Below, piece by piece: positions 50,643-59,892 of a stretch of 64,000 nt of DNA. The stretch's first letter is position 1; each line of letters opens with the position of its first letter. The stretch lies in the NCBI GenBank assembly GCA_963668015.2, contig CAXXCR010000033.1:1-64000 (forward strand). Reading direction: 5' to 3'. This DNA is from Ilyobacter_A sp963668015. Lineage in GTDB: Bacteria; Fusobacteriota; Fusobacteriia; Fusobacteriales; Fusobacteriaceae. The notes beneath the pieces were generated by a model, which had not been told where the DNA came from, made no database searches, and saw only the letters and a program-made list of their open reading frames with translations. Made by a program: the position numbers and the translations under genes.

Positions 50643-52337
50643 TTATTTTTCTCTCGAATATGGCCAAGCCATAATACCGCCTTCCATAACTTTTACATTA
50701 TTCCATCCTTTTGCTCTAAGAAGTGTCGCTGCTTCATATCCTCTTAATGATATTTTACAATAACAAATAATTTTTTTATTTTTATCCTGCGGTAGTTCAT
50801 TTAATCTATTTCTTAGTGCTCCAAGCGGAATTAACGTTTCACCTATTCCAAGGCGTATTTCTTCAAATTCATCTGGGCCTCTAACGTCAAGAATAAAAAC
50901 ATCTTCTTTATTATCAATTATTTGTTTTACTTCAGCTGTTGATATCCCCTCCATCAATCCTTCCATTTTATTTTCTAAAATATGAGCTCCGGCAATGAAA
51001 TGATCAACAGCAAGTGAAAATGGAGGAGCATAAGGCAGATCTGAATTAACAATATCAGCAATTGTTAAGCCACCTTTAATTGCTATTGCAGCAGTTGCGA
51101 TCTGCTTACTAACATCACCAGGACCGATACACTGATATCCAAGTAATTTGCCGGTATTTTTATCAGCAATCATTTTCGAAACAAGCAGTTTGCCCGTCAT
51201 AAAGCCTGGTTTATCAGGGCTTGCATTAAGTACTGTAATTATTTCCTTGTATCCAACCTCTTTTGCTGCAGTTTCAGACAAACCTGTACTACCTGCAGTG
51301 AAATCAAATACTTTACAAATACCTGTATGATAGGTCCCTGGGAAAGTTGCTTTATTACCCTCAATTATATTTGTACCGGCAACTCTTCCTTCAAGATTTG
51401 CCAAATCTCCGTATGGAGCTAAAGTTTTTTTATTAGTATTTAAATTGACAACCTCAATACAATCTCCAGCAGCATAAATATCTGGATCAGAAGTTTGCAT
51501 ATACTCATTAACTGCTATCCCATTTTTTTCACCTATATCTAATCCAGCTTTTTTTGCTAGTTTTGAATTGGGGGTTACTCCAATTGCAACCACTGCAAGC
51601 TCGCAAGGCAGTTCTGTTCCGTTCTGTAATTTTACTGCAGATAATTTTCCATTTTCGCCTAAAAATTCTGCAACACCATTGCTGGTTATTACATGCGCTC
51701 CTTGACTTTTAACATGGTTTTCTACCAATTTAGCAAGTTCAATATCAAGAAATGTTAACAATTGTGGCAAAAGCTCGATTACTGTTATATTAATCCCCGC
51801 AAGGTGTAAAGCCTCGCAGGTTTCTATACCTATTAAACCTCCACCGATAATTACTGCTCTTTTTATCTTCCCATCATCTCTTACTTTGCGCAGATAATCT
51901 GCGTCCTTCATTGACTGAAGTGTTGTAATACCTTCGAGATCATTACCAGATATTTGCGGTATTCTGGGCTTCGCTCCGGTTGTAATAATCAACTTATCAT
52001 ATGACTTAGTTTCAGAGGTGCCATTCTTCAAGTGTTTGCAAATTATCTCATGCTTTTCTTTGTTAATTTCTACAACTTCCGTTTCTGTGATTGCGGTAAT
52101 ACCTTTAGCATTTAAAAAGAACTTGGGATCTCTTGTAACACCGGTAGGTGTCGATAAAAGCATGTTTCTGTTGTCAAAGCATCCCCCTACATAATAAGGA
52201 TACCCGCATGAAGCCATTGATAAATCAGCATCTTTTTGGATAATCGTAATCTCTGCATCCTGGTCAAGTCTTCTTGCTCTGGCTGCTGCTTTAGGGCCTG
52301 CAGCAGAACCTCCAATTACAATAATTTTTTTTGACAT
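50643..52337 (-). CDS. CoA-disulfide-reductase-like flavoenzyme with rhodanese domain
   Basis: A 564-aa fusion. The N-terminal 445 residues are a CoADR/Npsr-type FAD/NAD(P)H disulfide reductase: GGSAAGPKAAARARRL (FAD), active Cys in SMASCGYPYYVGG (Cys about 43), IIGGGLIGIETCEAL (NAD) and DIYAAGDC (FAD). Residues about 465-564 form a rhodanese domain, VFILDVRGPDEFE, with a Cys-containing loop CYCKISLRGYEAA (active Cys about 526). These fusions reduce polysulfide or CoA-persulfide in sulfur-using anaerobes. The start ATG has AGGGAGG upstream on the minus strand. Monocistronic by spacing. Exact substrate unproven. Confidence 0.9.
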   Translation of the reverse strand: MSKKIIVIGGSAAGPKAAARARRLDQDAEITIIQKDADLSMASCGYPYYVGGCFDNRNMLLSTPTGVTRDPKFFLNAKGITAITETEVVEINKEKHEIICKHLKNGTSETKSYDKLIITTGAKPRIPQISGNDLEGITTLQSMKDADYLRKVRDDGKIKRAVIIGGGLIGIETCEALHLAGINITVIELLPQLLTFLDIELAKLVENHVKSQGAHVITSNGVAEFLGENGKLSAVKLQNGTELPCELAVVAIGVTPNSKLAKKAGLDIGEKNGIAVNEYMQTSDPDIYAAGDCIEVVNLNTNKKTLAPYGDLANLEGRVAGTNIIEGNKATFPGTYHTGICKVFDFTAGSTGLSETAAKEVGYKEIITVLNASPDKPGFMTGKLLVSKMIADKNTGKLLGYQCIGPGDVSKQIATAAIAIKGGLTIADIVNSDLPYAPPFSLAVDHFIAGAHILENKMEGLMEGISTAEVKQIIDNKEDVFILDVRGPDEFEEIRLGIGETLIPLGALRNRLNELPQDKNKKIICYCKISLRGYEAATLLRAKGWNNVKVMEGGIMAWPYSREK

Positions 52338-52783
52338 AAATATCCTCCCTTATGTTTTTATTTCAAAAATATAATTTAATTTATCCTTAAATCTATAAAA
52401 AAATTATAAATTAATTACAACATTTATATTCTACATAATTCAAGATGATATTCCTTTTATGTCTACAAAAACAAAAAAATTAGCCTAACAGTTATTTCCT
52501 ATTTAGAACCTTTAACTTGATTTTAGCTATACTTGAACCAAAAAAAACACGAAGCCCGTTAGATTTTGAGAGCCTTTCAAACAAATTCTATAAACCATTT
52601 ATTTTTTTAGTATTTATTCTTCTATTTATGCAATAGTTCGAACTGAAGCAGTATTTTCCAACTTACAATATGTTTTTTCCCCTTCTACTTATGTGATTTG
52701 ACCGAATTTATCTCCTAGAAAAAGAACGATATATTCATAAATTTTTTCTTTATTAATATGCAACTCATAAAATTTTAACTTTA
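52338..52783. other. 446-bp gene-free stretch
   Basis: AT-rich, without a credible ORF, RNA hairpin of note or repeat. The promoter for the leftward CoADR gene should be near 52380-52440 but no clear match was fixed. Confidence 0.4.
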
Positions 52784-53293
52784 TTAATCTTCATTATTTA
52801 TAGAAAATTTTTTATCTTTTAAATATTTTTCAAATAAAATACTACTAAAAATTATTAACGGAATTGCTACCATTAATCTTATAAAGGTAAATTTCATCCC
52901 TAAATATGAAGCTTCAAATAGGGTCATAGGTACTCTACAGACTGCTGCAGCACCTATATATGTAAATATAGTACTAATTCTAGCTCCTTTTTTATAAAGT
53001 GAGGATGCAACTGGAAATGCCACATATAGCCCACCAACTGCAGTCCCTGCCAAAAGCAATGCCCAAAAATACCCCAGAATCCCAGATTGATCTCCAAGGT
53101 GTCTTTCTATAACCTCTTGTTTTACCCATACTTCAAAAAGACCTATCAATATAAATACCAGAGGTAAGAATGTCATCATGGTCTTAAAAAAAATTATGAA
53201 ATTTTTTCCAATTTCTATTCCTGATTTATAACCCATCAAGTTTCCTGAAATTATAAAAATCAAAAACAAAATCGAATATATAAATTTCTTCAC
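52784..53293 (-). CDS. Half-size permease (DUF318/ArsP-like), second gene of a pair
   Basis: A 169-aa membrane protein with about five helices (4-22, 35-57, 73-98, 106-126, 130-155). The small-residue motif GYFWALLLAGTAVGGLYVAFPVASSLYKKGA is typical of predicted permeases of the PF03773 kind. Its partner half is encoded 3 nt upstream, and the pair together equals one full-length permease (about 325 aa). A cysteine in AAAVCRVPM faces the middle of a helix. The transported substrate is unknown; full-length relatives move organoarsenicals or thiols. Its place next to a thiol-linked flavoenzyme may be meaningful. Confidence 0.75.
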   Translation of the reverse strand: MKKFIYSILFLIFIISGNLMGYKSGIEIGKNFIIFFKTMMTFLPLVFILIGLFEVWVKQEVIERHLGDQSGILGYFWALLLAGTAVGGLYVAFPVASSLYKKGARISTIFTYIGAAAVCRVPMTLFEASYLGMKFTFIRLMVAIPLIIFSSILFEKYLKDKKFSINNED

Positions 53294-53296
53294 GAT

Positions 53297-53767
53297 CTAT
53301 ATCAACTCCCAATAAAAAACTCCTATTGCTATTGAAATTATAATAGATATTATAAGCCCAACCAAATTTCTTATTACAGCTATTCTGGTTCCAAGATATT
53401 CTTTTTCCACTGGAAAACTAACTACTCCAACCATCATAAGAGTTGTTGTAAATGCTGCAAGAGACATATAGGTAATGCCTTTTTTCAACAATAACCCTGC
53501 TAAAGGAAATGCTACAAATCCAGGCATTATAGTAATAGAACCAAAAAAAGTGCCTATCAGTATACCATATCTACTATTCTCTCCGAGATACTTTAATATC
53601 ACTTCATCAGATATAAAATAGAGTGATACTGACACTAGAATAACCATATTAAAAAATACAGGTAGTTGTTTTAGCATTTTTTTTATGCCAAGTTTTATTC
53701 CCTTAATAGTCTTATTGCGATCCAGCATCAAAAGTATTAAAACCAATATAAAGGTAAAAATATACAT
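53297..53767 (-). CDS. Half-size permease (DUF318/ArsP-like), first gene of a pair
   Basis: A 156-aa membrane protein with about five helices (2-15, 35-53, 66-93, 101-120, 128-153). The centre GILIGTFFGSITIMPGFVAFPLAGLLLKKGI mirrors the TAVGGLYVAFPVASSLYKKGA of the next gene, so the two halves are homologous to each other, as expected for inverted-repeat transporters. The start follows AAAGGAGC on the minus strand. Likely a heterodimer with the 52784-53293 product. Confidence 0.75.
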   Translation of the reverse strand: MYIFTFILVLILLMLDRNKTIKGIKLGIKKMLKQLPVFFNMVILVSVSLYFISDEVILKYLGENSRYGILIGTFFGSITIMPGFVAFPLAGLLLKKGITYMSLAAFTTTLMMVGVVSFPVEKEYLGTRIAVIRNLVGLIISIIISIAIGVFYWELI

Positions 53768-54025
53768 TATACAGCTCCTTTCAAAAAAATTTAAATATAA
53801 AGCATTATACTACAAGAAAAAATATTTCATTTGTAATTTGCTATTTTAAAAGGATATCTTCTATTTCATTAAATATTATTTATTACCAACGTTACTAGAG
53901 TAAATATCATGACTCCTGTGAATATTGGGATTACTACATATATGGAAAGAAAGTGATTTTTTTTATGTGTATAAAAATTTAATGATATAAATAATAAATT
54001 TTAAGTTATTTAAATTATAGGGTTT

Positions 54026-54973
54026 TTATGATCTGCTAACATTTAATTTTCTAATATAAAAAGTTTCTCCTTGATAACTTGTTTCAATAAGTTCATTACG
54101 AGACAACATCTTCTCTACTATATTCCATTCTTTGCCAGCATCTTGAATTAATTTTTTTAAAGCTTCTTTCTTTATTGGATGCACCGAGGTAATACTTAGT
54201 ATGTCTTCTTTTAAATCACCAGTAATATCAAACTCATTCCCCTCATACCCTATGAGATACTCTACATTCTTAATTTTACTCTGAAATATCTGGTAAGCCA
54301 AGTTAACTGTTTCTTCCATAGGTGGAAGTGCAAATTTTTCTGCAGAAGGCCTAGTCGGAATAGATATATACGATACATCTGTCTCTACCTTCTCTAAAAA
54401 TTCAGCTATTTTTTGTAAGTGTTCAGGACTGTCATTCACGCTTCTTACTAGCATTGTCTCGGTTATGAGTTTTCCTTTGTACTTTCTTGAAAATTCGATA
54501 ATGCCATTTAATATCTTATCCAGATCCAAAGTTCCATAAGGACGATCTATCTTTTTCCAAACATCTTCTTCTACTGCATCAACTTTTAATGATACAAGAT
54601 CTGCTTTACTCAAGTCTTGCTGAACTTTCTCTCTCCAAATTAGGGATGCATTACTTATTACAGCTATTTTCACTCCTGTGCTCTTTATTAGTTCTATCTC
54701 TCGCCCCAGATTGATATCCAAAGTAGGTTCTCCATCAGATACAAAAGTCAAATAGTCTACTGCCATTCCGTGGTTTTCTGTTCCTTGTATTTTTTTGTTA
54801 ACTTCATCTAGAATTTCCAATGGTGTAAAAAATTCTTTTCTATTTACTAACATCTGTTGTGAACGCCCAATTTGACAATATATACACGAATAACTGCATA
54901 TTTTCGGTGGAATATTATTGATTCCTATACTTCGTCCTAATCGTCTCGAAGGAACAGGTCCAAAAACTATCAT
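54026..54973 (-). CDS. Radical SAM protein (COG0731-like) with C-terminal winged helix
   Basis: A 315-aa protein. The radical SAM cluster motif is CSYSCIYCQ (Cx3Cx2C: Cys 26, 30, 33), preceded by the family signature FGPVPSRRLGRSIGINNIPPK. DYLTFVSDGEPTLDINLG (GEP-type SAM-binding motif) and the later ISIPTRPSAEKFALPP are conserved. The last 70 residues (SVHPIKKEALKKLIQDAG) look like a winged helix. The start is ATG 54973 with AAAGGAG upstream; the frame runs open to 55135 but with no ribosome binding site. This Fe-S oxidoreductase group has no established substrate. Confidence 0.85.
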   Translation of the reverse strand: MIVFGPVPSRRLGRSIGINNIPPKICSYSCIYCQIGRSQQMLVNRKEFFTPLEILDEVNKKIQGTENHGMAVDYLTFVSDGEPTLDINLGREIELIKSTGVKIAVISNASLIWREKVQQDLSKADLVSLKVDAVEEDVWKKIDRPYGTLDLDKILNGIIEFSRKYKGKLITETMLVRSVNDSPEHLQKIAEFLEKVETDVSYISIPTRPSAEKFALPPMEETVNLAYQIFQSKIKNVEYLIGYEGNEFDITGDLKEDILSITSVHPIKKEALKKLIQDAGKEWNIVEKMLSRNELIETSYQGETFYIRKLNVSRS

Positions 54974-55338
54974 AATTTTTACTCCTTTTAAAATTTCACT
55001 ATTTAAGCTAATCCAGTATAACAACATACTATAATTATATATATATCTATAAATTAATCGGTGTTCTATAATTAAAAACAGAGAATAAAATTTAAATTCC
55101 AGCTCCGATATACATAACTTATAGTATGAAACCAAAAAAATAACTAAAATTAAATATAACCTAAGTTACTCCCTGTTATGAAATATTGAATTTACTTTAA
55201 TCCATTACTTTTCTTGATAAAAAGTAACCAAAAATCAAGATCTGTAAAAAATAAGCTAAATAATATCAAAAATTCAATAATTTCTCTTAATAATTTTAAG
55301 TAACAACTTGGGTTATTTAAAGAATTATTTATTGTCAT
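54974..55338. other. Gene-free stretch with nested palindrome
   Basis: The left part (to about 55150) is AT-rich leader DNA with no supported ORF. The right part is the repeat at 55155-55318. Confidence 0.5.
55155..55318. repeat. 164-bp nested palindromic element
   Basis: The edges ATAACCTAAGTTACT and AGTAACAACTTGGGTTAT are imperfect inverted repeats. Inside lie GAAATATTGAATTT/AAATTCAATAATTTC and a hairpin TTACTTTTCTTGATAAAAAGTAA. The build recalls palindromic REP-type elements spread in many genomes (ACTTTT...AAAAGT followed by AACCAAAAATCAAG). Confidence 0.6.
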
Positions 55339-56007
55339 TTATCTGAGCTCTACTTTAATTCCACGTTTTGAAAAAATAGTTGTAAATTTCTCTAATACCA
55401 AATCACTGTATGGTTCAATCATTTTTATATCCATTCTTCTATACTGTTGAACAACAATCTTTTTCACACCCATTAACTCTTCTGAAATAGATTCAAAATC
55501 CACCTCTTTTACATAATCTGGATACATAGTGATTCTTACCTCATAATCTAATCTGTTCTTTTCTAAAATATCGATACTCTCTTTTATCTTATCTGTTTTT
55601 ACATTAGAAAACTCTGAGTAGTCTAAGGACTTAAAATCAACTGCAACAAAATCAAGATAATCAATAATCTCTTCTAATCTTTCTGGAAAACTTCCATTTG
55701 TATCCAGCTTTATAAGAAAACTGTCGTTGTATCTGTGTCTGAGTTTTTTTAAAAATTCACCTAAATCTTTATTCCAAATTAAAGGCTCTCCCCCAGATAT
55801 AACTACAGCATCTATTATTTTTTTCCGCTTATCAAGATGTTCGAATACTTCCTCTTCACTGACTATGCATTTTTCGCTACTATACTCTATCAGATCCTGG
55901 TTGTGGCAGTAACTACAGTTAAAATTGCAGCCACAACTGAATAGAGTTGTGGCCACTTTTTTTGGGTAATCTACCATTGAAGTTTTTATCATTCCTGCAA
56001 AATTCAT
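55339..56007 (-). CDS. nrdG: Anaerobic ribonucleotide reductase activating protein
   Basis: A 222-aa radical SAM activase. The cluster motif CNFNCSYCH (Cys 27, 31, 34) comes after GMIKTSMVDYPKKVATTLFS, the signature of the NrdG-like branch in NrdD-NrdG operons of anaerobes. AVVISGGEPLIW (GGE motif) is near 70-81. NrdG uses S-adenosylmethionine to make the glycyl radical on NrdD. It starts 8 nt after the nrdD stop, co-transcribed. The metK gene that makes its cofactor lies just upstream of nrdD. Confidence 0.92.
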   Translation of the reverse strand: MNFAGMIKTSMVDYPKKVATTLFSCGCNFNCSYCHNQDLIEYSSEKCIVSEEEVFEHLDKRKKIIDAVVISGGEPLIWNKDLGEFLKKLRHRYNDSFLIKLDTNGSFPERLEEIIDYLDFVAVDFKSLDYSEFSNVKTDKIKESIDILEKNRLDYEVRITMYPDYVKEVDFESISEELMGVKKIVVQQYRRMDIKMIEPYSDLVLEKFTTIFSKRGIKVELR

Positions 56008-56015
56008 ATTTTTCC

Positions 56016-58331
56016 CTAAGCCTCTTTTATATCTTTTTTATATTTTAAAACGCCTGCCAGTCCGACATAGTTTGTACTGTCATCTCCATTTACAACAACA
56101 AGAGTAGGTACTGTTCTTATTCCAAATTTTTGTGCAAGCTCAATATTTTGATGTGCATCAATATGCTCAATATTGATCTCTTTTAACTCCTCTTTTGCTT
56201 TTGGACAATTAGGGCAAGTTTGTGCTGTAAATAAAATTACTTTGTGATTTTCTGACTCAACTTTTTCACTTTTATTAAAAATATACTCTTTTCTGTTGGT
56301 ATATTCAGATTTTTTCCCGTCATTCCAGTGTTTTATCGGCCTGTAATATCCTGTAATTCTTGAATAAACTTCTGTCTCTTTACCACATTCACTACACTCA
56401 TATACTTCACCTGTGATATATCCGTGAGTTGGGCATATAGAGTATATTGGTGAAATTGTGTAGTAAGGAACTTTGTAGTTTTCTGCAATTTTTTTAACTA
56501 AGTTTTGAGTTGTTTCCCAATCGCTGATCCTTCCCCCAAGGAATGTATGGAAAACTGTTCCACCTGTAAATTTAGTTTGCAATCTCTCTTGAACCTCAAG
56601 AGCATCGAAGATGTCATCTGTAAATCCAACTGGTAAATGGCAACTGTTTGTGTAATATGGATTTTCTTCTCCTGCACTTATTAGTTTTGGATATAGATCT
56701 CTATCTCTTTGTGCTAGTCTAAATGATGTACTTTCTGCAGGCGTTGCCTCTAAGTTGTATAAGTTCCCAGTCTCTTCTTGGAAATCAGACATTCTATTTC
56801 TCATATAATCCAATACCTCTTCAGAAAATCTCTGAGCTTCTGTATTCGTAAGATCTTTTTTAACCCAGTCAGCATTGACAGCCATTTCGTTCATACCGAC
56901 AAGGCCGATTGTAGAGAAATGATTGTCAAAGTTTTTCAGATATCTTTTTGTATATGGGAATAATCCTTCGTCGTTTAATTTCTGGACAACAGTTCTTTTC
57001 AATTCCAGAGATCTTTTAGCTAAGCTCATCAATTTAGCTAATCTCTCAAAAAACTCATCTCTGTTTTTGCTTATATAAGCCAACCTAGGCAGATTCAGAG
57101 TAACAACTCCTATACTTCCTGTAAATTCATCAGAACCGAAAAGTCCTCCACCTCTTTTTCTCAGCTCTCTTTTATCTAACTGCAGCCTACAACACATTGA
57201 TCTGACATCAGAAGGATCAAGCTCTGAATTTATAAAGTTTTGGAAATAAGGCGTCCCGTATTTTGAAGTCATATCAAAAAGCAGTTTTGCATTTTCATTG
57301 TCCCAGACAAATTCATCAGTTATGTTATATGTCGGTATTGGATATTGGAATCCCCTTCCTTGAGCATCCCCTTCAAGCATTACCTGTAGAAAAGCTCTGT
57401 TTACCATATCCATCTCTTTTTGACAATCTCCATAATAGAAATCCGATTCTTTTCCTCCAATAATTGCTTTTCTATCTTTTAAATCATTAGGTACAACCCA
57501 ATCAAGTGTTATATTTGAGAAAGGTGACTGAGTTCCCCATCTGCTTGGAGTATTCACACCAAAAACAAAACTTTGTATTGCTTGTTTTACCTGCTCATAG
57601 TTAAGATTATCTATTTTTACAAATGGTGCAAGATATGTATCGAAAGAGCTAAATGCTTGTGCTCCTGCCCACTCATTTTGTAAAATTCCTAAGAAGTTTA
57701 CCATCTGATTTACAAGTGTATTCAAATGCTTGGCAGGTGAAGAGGTTATTTTTCCCGGTACTCCGCCAAGCCCCTCTTCTATGAGCTGTTTAAGAGACCA
57801 ACCTGCACAGTATGCAGTAAGCATTGAAAGGTCGTGTATATGGAAATCCCCGTTTTTGTGAGCATTTGCAATTTCTTCATCATATACTTCCGACAGCCAG
57901 TAGTTTGCCGTTACCGCCCCTGAGTTGTGAAGAATTAATCCTCCAACAGAATAAGTAACTGTTGAGTTTTCTTTTACCCTCCAATCTTCAACTTTTAGGT
58001 AATTATTAACTACATTTTTGAAATCAAGATATGTTGATTTCATATCTCTTATTTTTTCTCTTTGTTTTCTATATAAAATATAGCTTTTCGCCACATTGTT
58101 ATACCCTGATTGTTCCAGTGTTTTCTCCACGCAGTCCTGAACGTCCTCAAGAGCTATCTTTCCATCGTTTATTTTTTCCTGGAAGTTGGCTGTTACTCTA
58201 ATTGAGACCAAGTCCAAAATATCCTCTGTGAAAAAAGATTCACTTGCGACAAAGGCTGACTTTATCGCATCCTTAACCCTTTTCAGATCAAAGTCCTGCT
58301 CTATCCCGTCTCTTTTGATGATTTTAAACAT
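56016..58331 (-). CDS. nrdD: Class III ribonucleotide reductase fused to a glutaredoxin-like domain
   Basis: A 771-aa class III ribonucleoside-triphosphate reductase. The N-terminal ATP-cone (FKIIKRDGIEQDFDLKRVKDAI) binds effector ATP/dATP. The catalytic barrel follows (HIHDLSMLTAYCAGWSLKQLIEEG). Near 640-670 are the zinc-site cysteines CPTHG and CSECG and the glycyl-radical motif RITGYYRP. The last 75 residues are a glutaredoxin/thioredoxin-like domain: VILFTAQTCPNCPKAKEEL (CPNC about 705-708), then FGIRTVPTLVV. This built-in domain could supply electrons. It acts in DNA precursor synthesis without oxygen. The start ATG has AAGGAGGA upstream; a terminator hairpin lies 35 nt before it. Confidence 0.95.
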   Translation of the reverse strand: MFKIIKRDGIEQDFDLKRVKDAIKSAFVASESFFTEDILDLVSIRVTANFQEKINDGKIALEDVQDCVEKTLEQSGYNNVAKSYILYRKQREKIRDMKSTYLDFKNVVNNYLKVEDWRVKENSTVTYSVGGLILHNSGAVTANYWLSEVYDEEIANAHKNGDFHIHDLSMLTAYCAGWSLKQLIEEGLGGVPGKITSSPAKHLNTLVNQMVNFLGILQNEWAGAQAFSSFDTYLAPFVKIDNLNYEQVKQAIQSFVFGVNTPSRWGTQSPFSNITLDWVVPNDLKDRKAIIGGKESDFYYGDCQKEMDMVNRAFLQVMLEGDAQGRGFQYPIPTYNITDEFVWDNENAKLLFDMTSKYGTPYFQNFINSELDPSDVRSMCCRLQLDKRELRKRGGGLFGSDEFTGSIGVVTLNLPRLAYISKNRDEFFERLAKLMSLAKRSLELKRTVVQKLNDEGLFPYTKRYLKNFDNHFSTIGLVGMNEMAVNADWVKKDLTNTEAQRFSEEVLDYMRNRMSDFQEETGNLYNLEATPAESTSFRLAQRDRDLYPKLISAGEENPYYTNSCHLPVGFTDDIFDALEVQERLQTKFTGGTVFHTFLGGRISDWETTQNLVKKIAENYKVPYYTISPIYSICPTHGYITGEVYECSECGKETEVYSRITGYYRPIKHWNDGKKSEYTNRKEYIFNKSEKVESENHKVILFTAQTCPNCPKAKEELKEINIEHIDAHQNIELAQKFGIRTVPTLVVVNGDDSTNYVGLAGVLKYKKDIKEA

Positions 58332-58668
58332 AAAATCCTCCTTCTATTTTTGATGTGAAAAGGAAAAAATCCAACATCTAAGTTGGATTTGCACATTAAA
58401 ATTGACAATATTATATTGCCGTTTTCACAATAATACATTTCCCTTCCCAGAAACACCTATTTTCATATCTAGACATCCTGACTAACTTCATCCTACTCAC
58501 GCCCTTCCCTAAGAACTAAAAATTTCCTCAAGGGTTTACGCACTTTCGTCAGTATTACAGTATTGGAAACTATATAGAGATCTCACAGATATCTTTATTA
58601 AGGTACCTTCCACCTAAATATTTGTTTAATTTAACCCAAGTTGATATTTAAGATTTAAATACATCCTA
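58332..58668 (-). ncRNA. Candidate structured leader RNA upstream of nrdD
   Basis: The 337-bp gap between metK and nrdD (both leftward) is more G/C-rich than other gaps and holds several short stems. It includes two GGGAAGGG words (minus strand; about 58440-58447 and 58504-58511), an imperfect GGCAATATAATATTGTC hairpin (58404-58420) and an intrinsic terminator right before the nrdD ribosome binding site. This is the layout of a riboswitch or attenuator. On the minus strand AGTCAGGATGTCT (about 58473-58486) resembles a cobalamin-box core, but the other cobalamin elements are out of order, so I do not assign a class. Confidence 0.45.
58364..58390 (-). terminator. Terminator in the nrdD leader
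   Basis: AAATCCAAC and GTTGGATTT form a 9-bp stem with a six-base loop. Read leftward it ends in T6. It lies 33 bp before the nrdD start, so it can only be an attenuator of nrdD or the end of a metK transcript. Confidence 0.8.
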
Positions 58669-59868
58669 TTAGTCTATGCCCAGATGTAGTTTTATCTCTG
58701 CAACTTTATTAGTATTCTCCCACGGGAAATCTAGATCAGTTCTACCAAAGTGACCATATGCAGCTGTATTTTTAAAAATTGGTTTTCTAAGTTCAAGATC
58801 TTTTATGATTGCCCCCGGCCTTAAATCAAAGACTTTATTAATCACTTCCACAATTTTTTCATCTTCTACTTTTCCTGTTCCAAAACAATCAACAGCTATT
58901 GAAGTTGGATGGGCAACCCCTATGGCATAAGACAACTGTACCTCGCATCTATCTGCAAGACCAGCGGCAACTATATTCTTAGCAACCCACCTAGCTGCAT
59001 ATGTAGCTGATCTGTCTACCTTTGTGGAATCCTTCCCTGAAAAAGCTCCTCCACCATGCTTTCCCATACCTCCGTATGTATCAACTATAATTTTTCTTCC
59101 GGTAAGTCCTGCATCCCCATGAGGACCCCCTATTACAAATCTTCCTGTTGGATTTATATAAAATTTGGTTCTTTCATCTAAAAGTTCTTTCGGTACTACA
59201 TCCATAACTACATATTTTTTTATATCATGTTCTATTCTCTTATGCTCCACTTCAGAATCATGTTGGGTTGAGACTACCACAGTATCTACCCTCAGCGGTT
59301 TACCTTTAAGATACTCTACTGTAACCTGTGTTTTCCCATCTGGTCTAAGATAATCTAAAGTTTTATTCTTTCTAAGTTCTGATAATCTTCTAGCAAGTTT
59401 ATGAGCAAGGGTTATTGGTAGTGGCATAAGCTCCTCTGTTTCATTTACAGCATATCCAAACATAATTCCTTGATCTCCAGCTCCCAATGATTCTAATTCA
59501 TCTTCTATTTTTTCTTGTTTGCTTTCTAAAGATTCGTCTACGCCCATTGCTATATCTGGTGACTGTTCGTGTATACCAGAAACAACAGAACAAGTATTGC
59601 AATCAAATCCATATTTTGCCCTTGTATAGCCTATCTCTTTTATAGTGTCTCTCACAATTTTTTGAAAATCTACATAACAGTTTGCGCTTATCTCACCCGC
59701 GAGCATAACTACTCCAGTTGTAAGTATAGTCTCGCAAGCAACTCTTGCATTAGGGTCCTGTTTTAAAATAGCATCGAGTACTGCATCTGAAATTTGATCT
59801 GCCATTTTATCTGGGTGCCCTTCTGTTACTGACTCTGACGTGAAAAACATACGTCCTTTATCTATCAT
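58669..59868 (-). CDS. metK: S-adenosylmethionine synthetase
   Basis: A 399-aa enzyme making S-adenosylmethionine from ATP and methionine. Conserved motifs: FTSESVTEGHPDKMADQISDA (about 9-29), GAGDQGIMFGYA (about 129-140), GPHGDAGLTGRKIIVDTYGG (about 255-274) and GGGAFSGKDSTKVDRSA (about 277-293; P-loop). Length is as usual. The start ATG has AAAGGAGC upstream. The gene supplies the cofactor for NrdG and the radical SAM proteins encoded downstream. It probably shares a transcript with the flavin reductase gene 24 bp upstream. Confidence 0.97.
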   Translation of the reverse strand: MIDKGRMFFTSESVTEGHPDKMADQISDAVLDAILKQDPNARVACETILTTGVVMLAGEISANCYVDFQKIVRDTIKEIGYTRAKYGFDCNTCSVVSGIHEQSPDIAMGVDESLESKQEKIEDELESLGAGDQGIMFGYAVNETEELMPLPITLAHKLARRLSELRKNKTLDYLRPDGKTQVTVEYLKGKPLRVDTVVVSTQHDSEVEHKRIEHDIKKYVVMDVVPKELLDERTKFYINPTGRFVIGGPHGDAGLTGRKIIVDTYGGMGKHGGGAFSGKDSTKVDRSATYAARWVAKNIVAAGLADRCEVQLSYAIGVAHPTSIAVDCFGTGKVEDEKIVEVINKVFDLRPGAIIKDLELRKPIFKNTAAYGHFGRTDLDFPWENTNKVAEIKLHLGID

Positions 59869-59892
59869 TCATAGCTCCTTTAATAAAAAACA

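Noticed and set aside
53874..54000. Leftward open frame with a membrane-like peptide (SIYVVIPIFTGVMIFTLVTLVI)
   Set aside because: No ATG, GTG or TTG start and no ribosome binding site; possibly a remnant of a small membrane gene, but unsupported.
58332..58668. Cobalamin riboswitch
   Set aside because: Only a partial B12-box-like word is present and the GGTG/GGGAA elements come after it rather than before, so the class cannot be claimed.
58332..58668. RNase P, tmRNA, 6S or SRP RNA in the nrdD leader
   Set aside because: None of their universally conserved words could be found.
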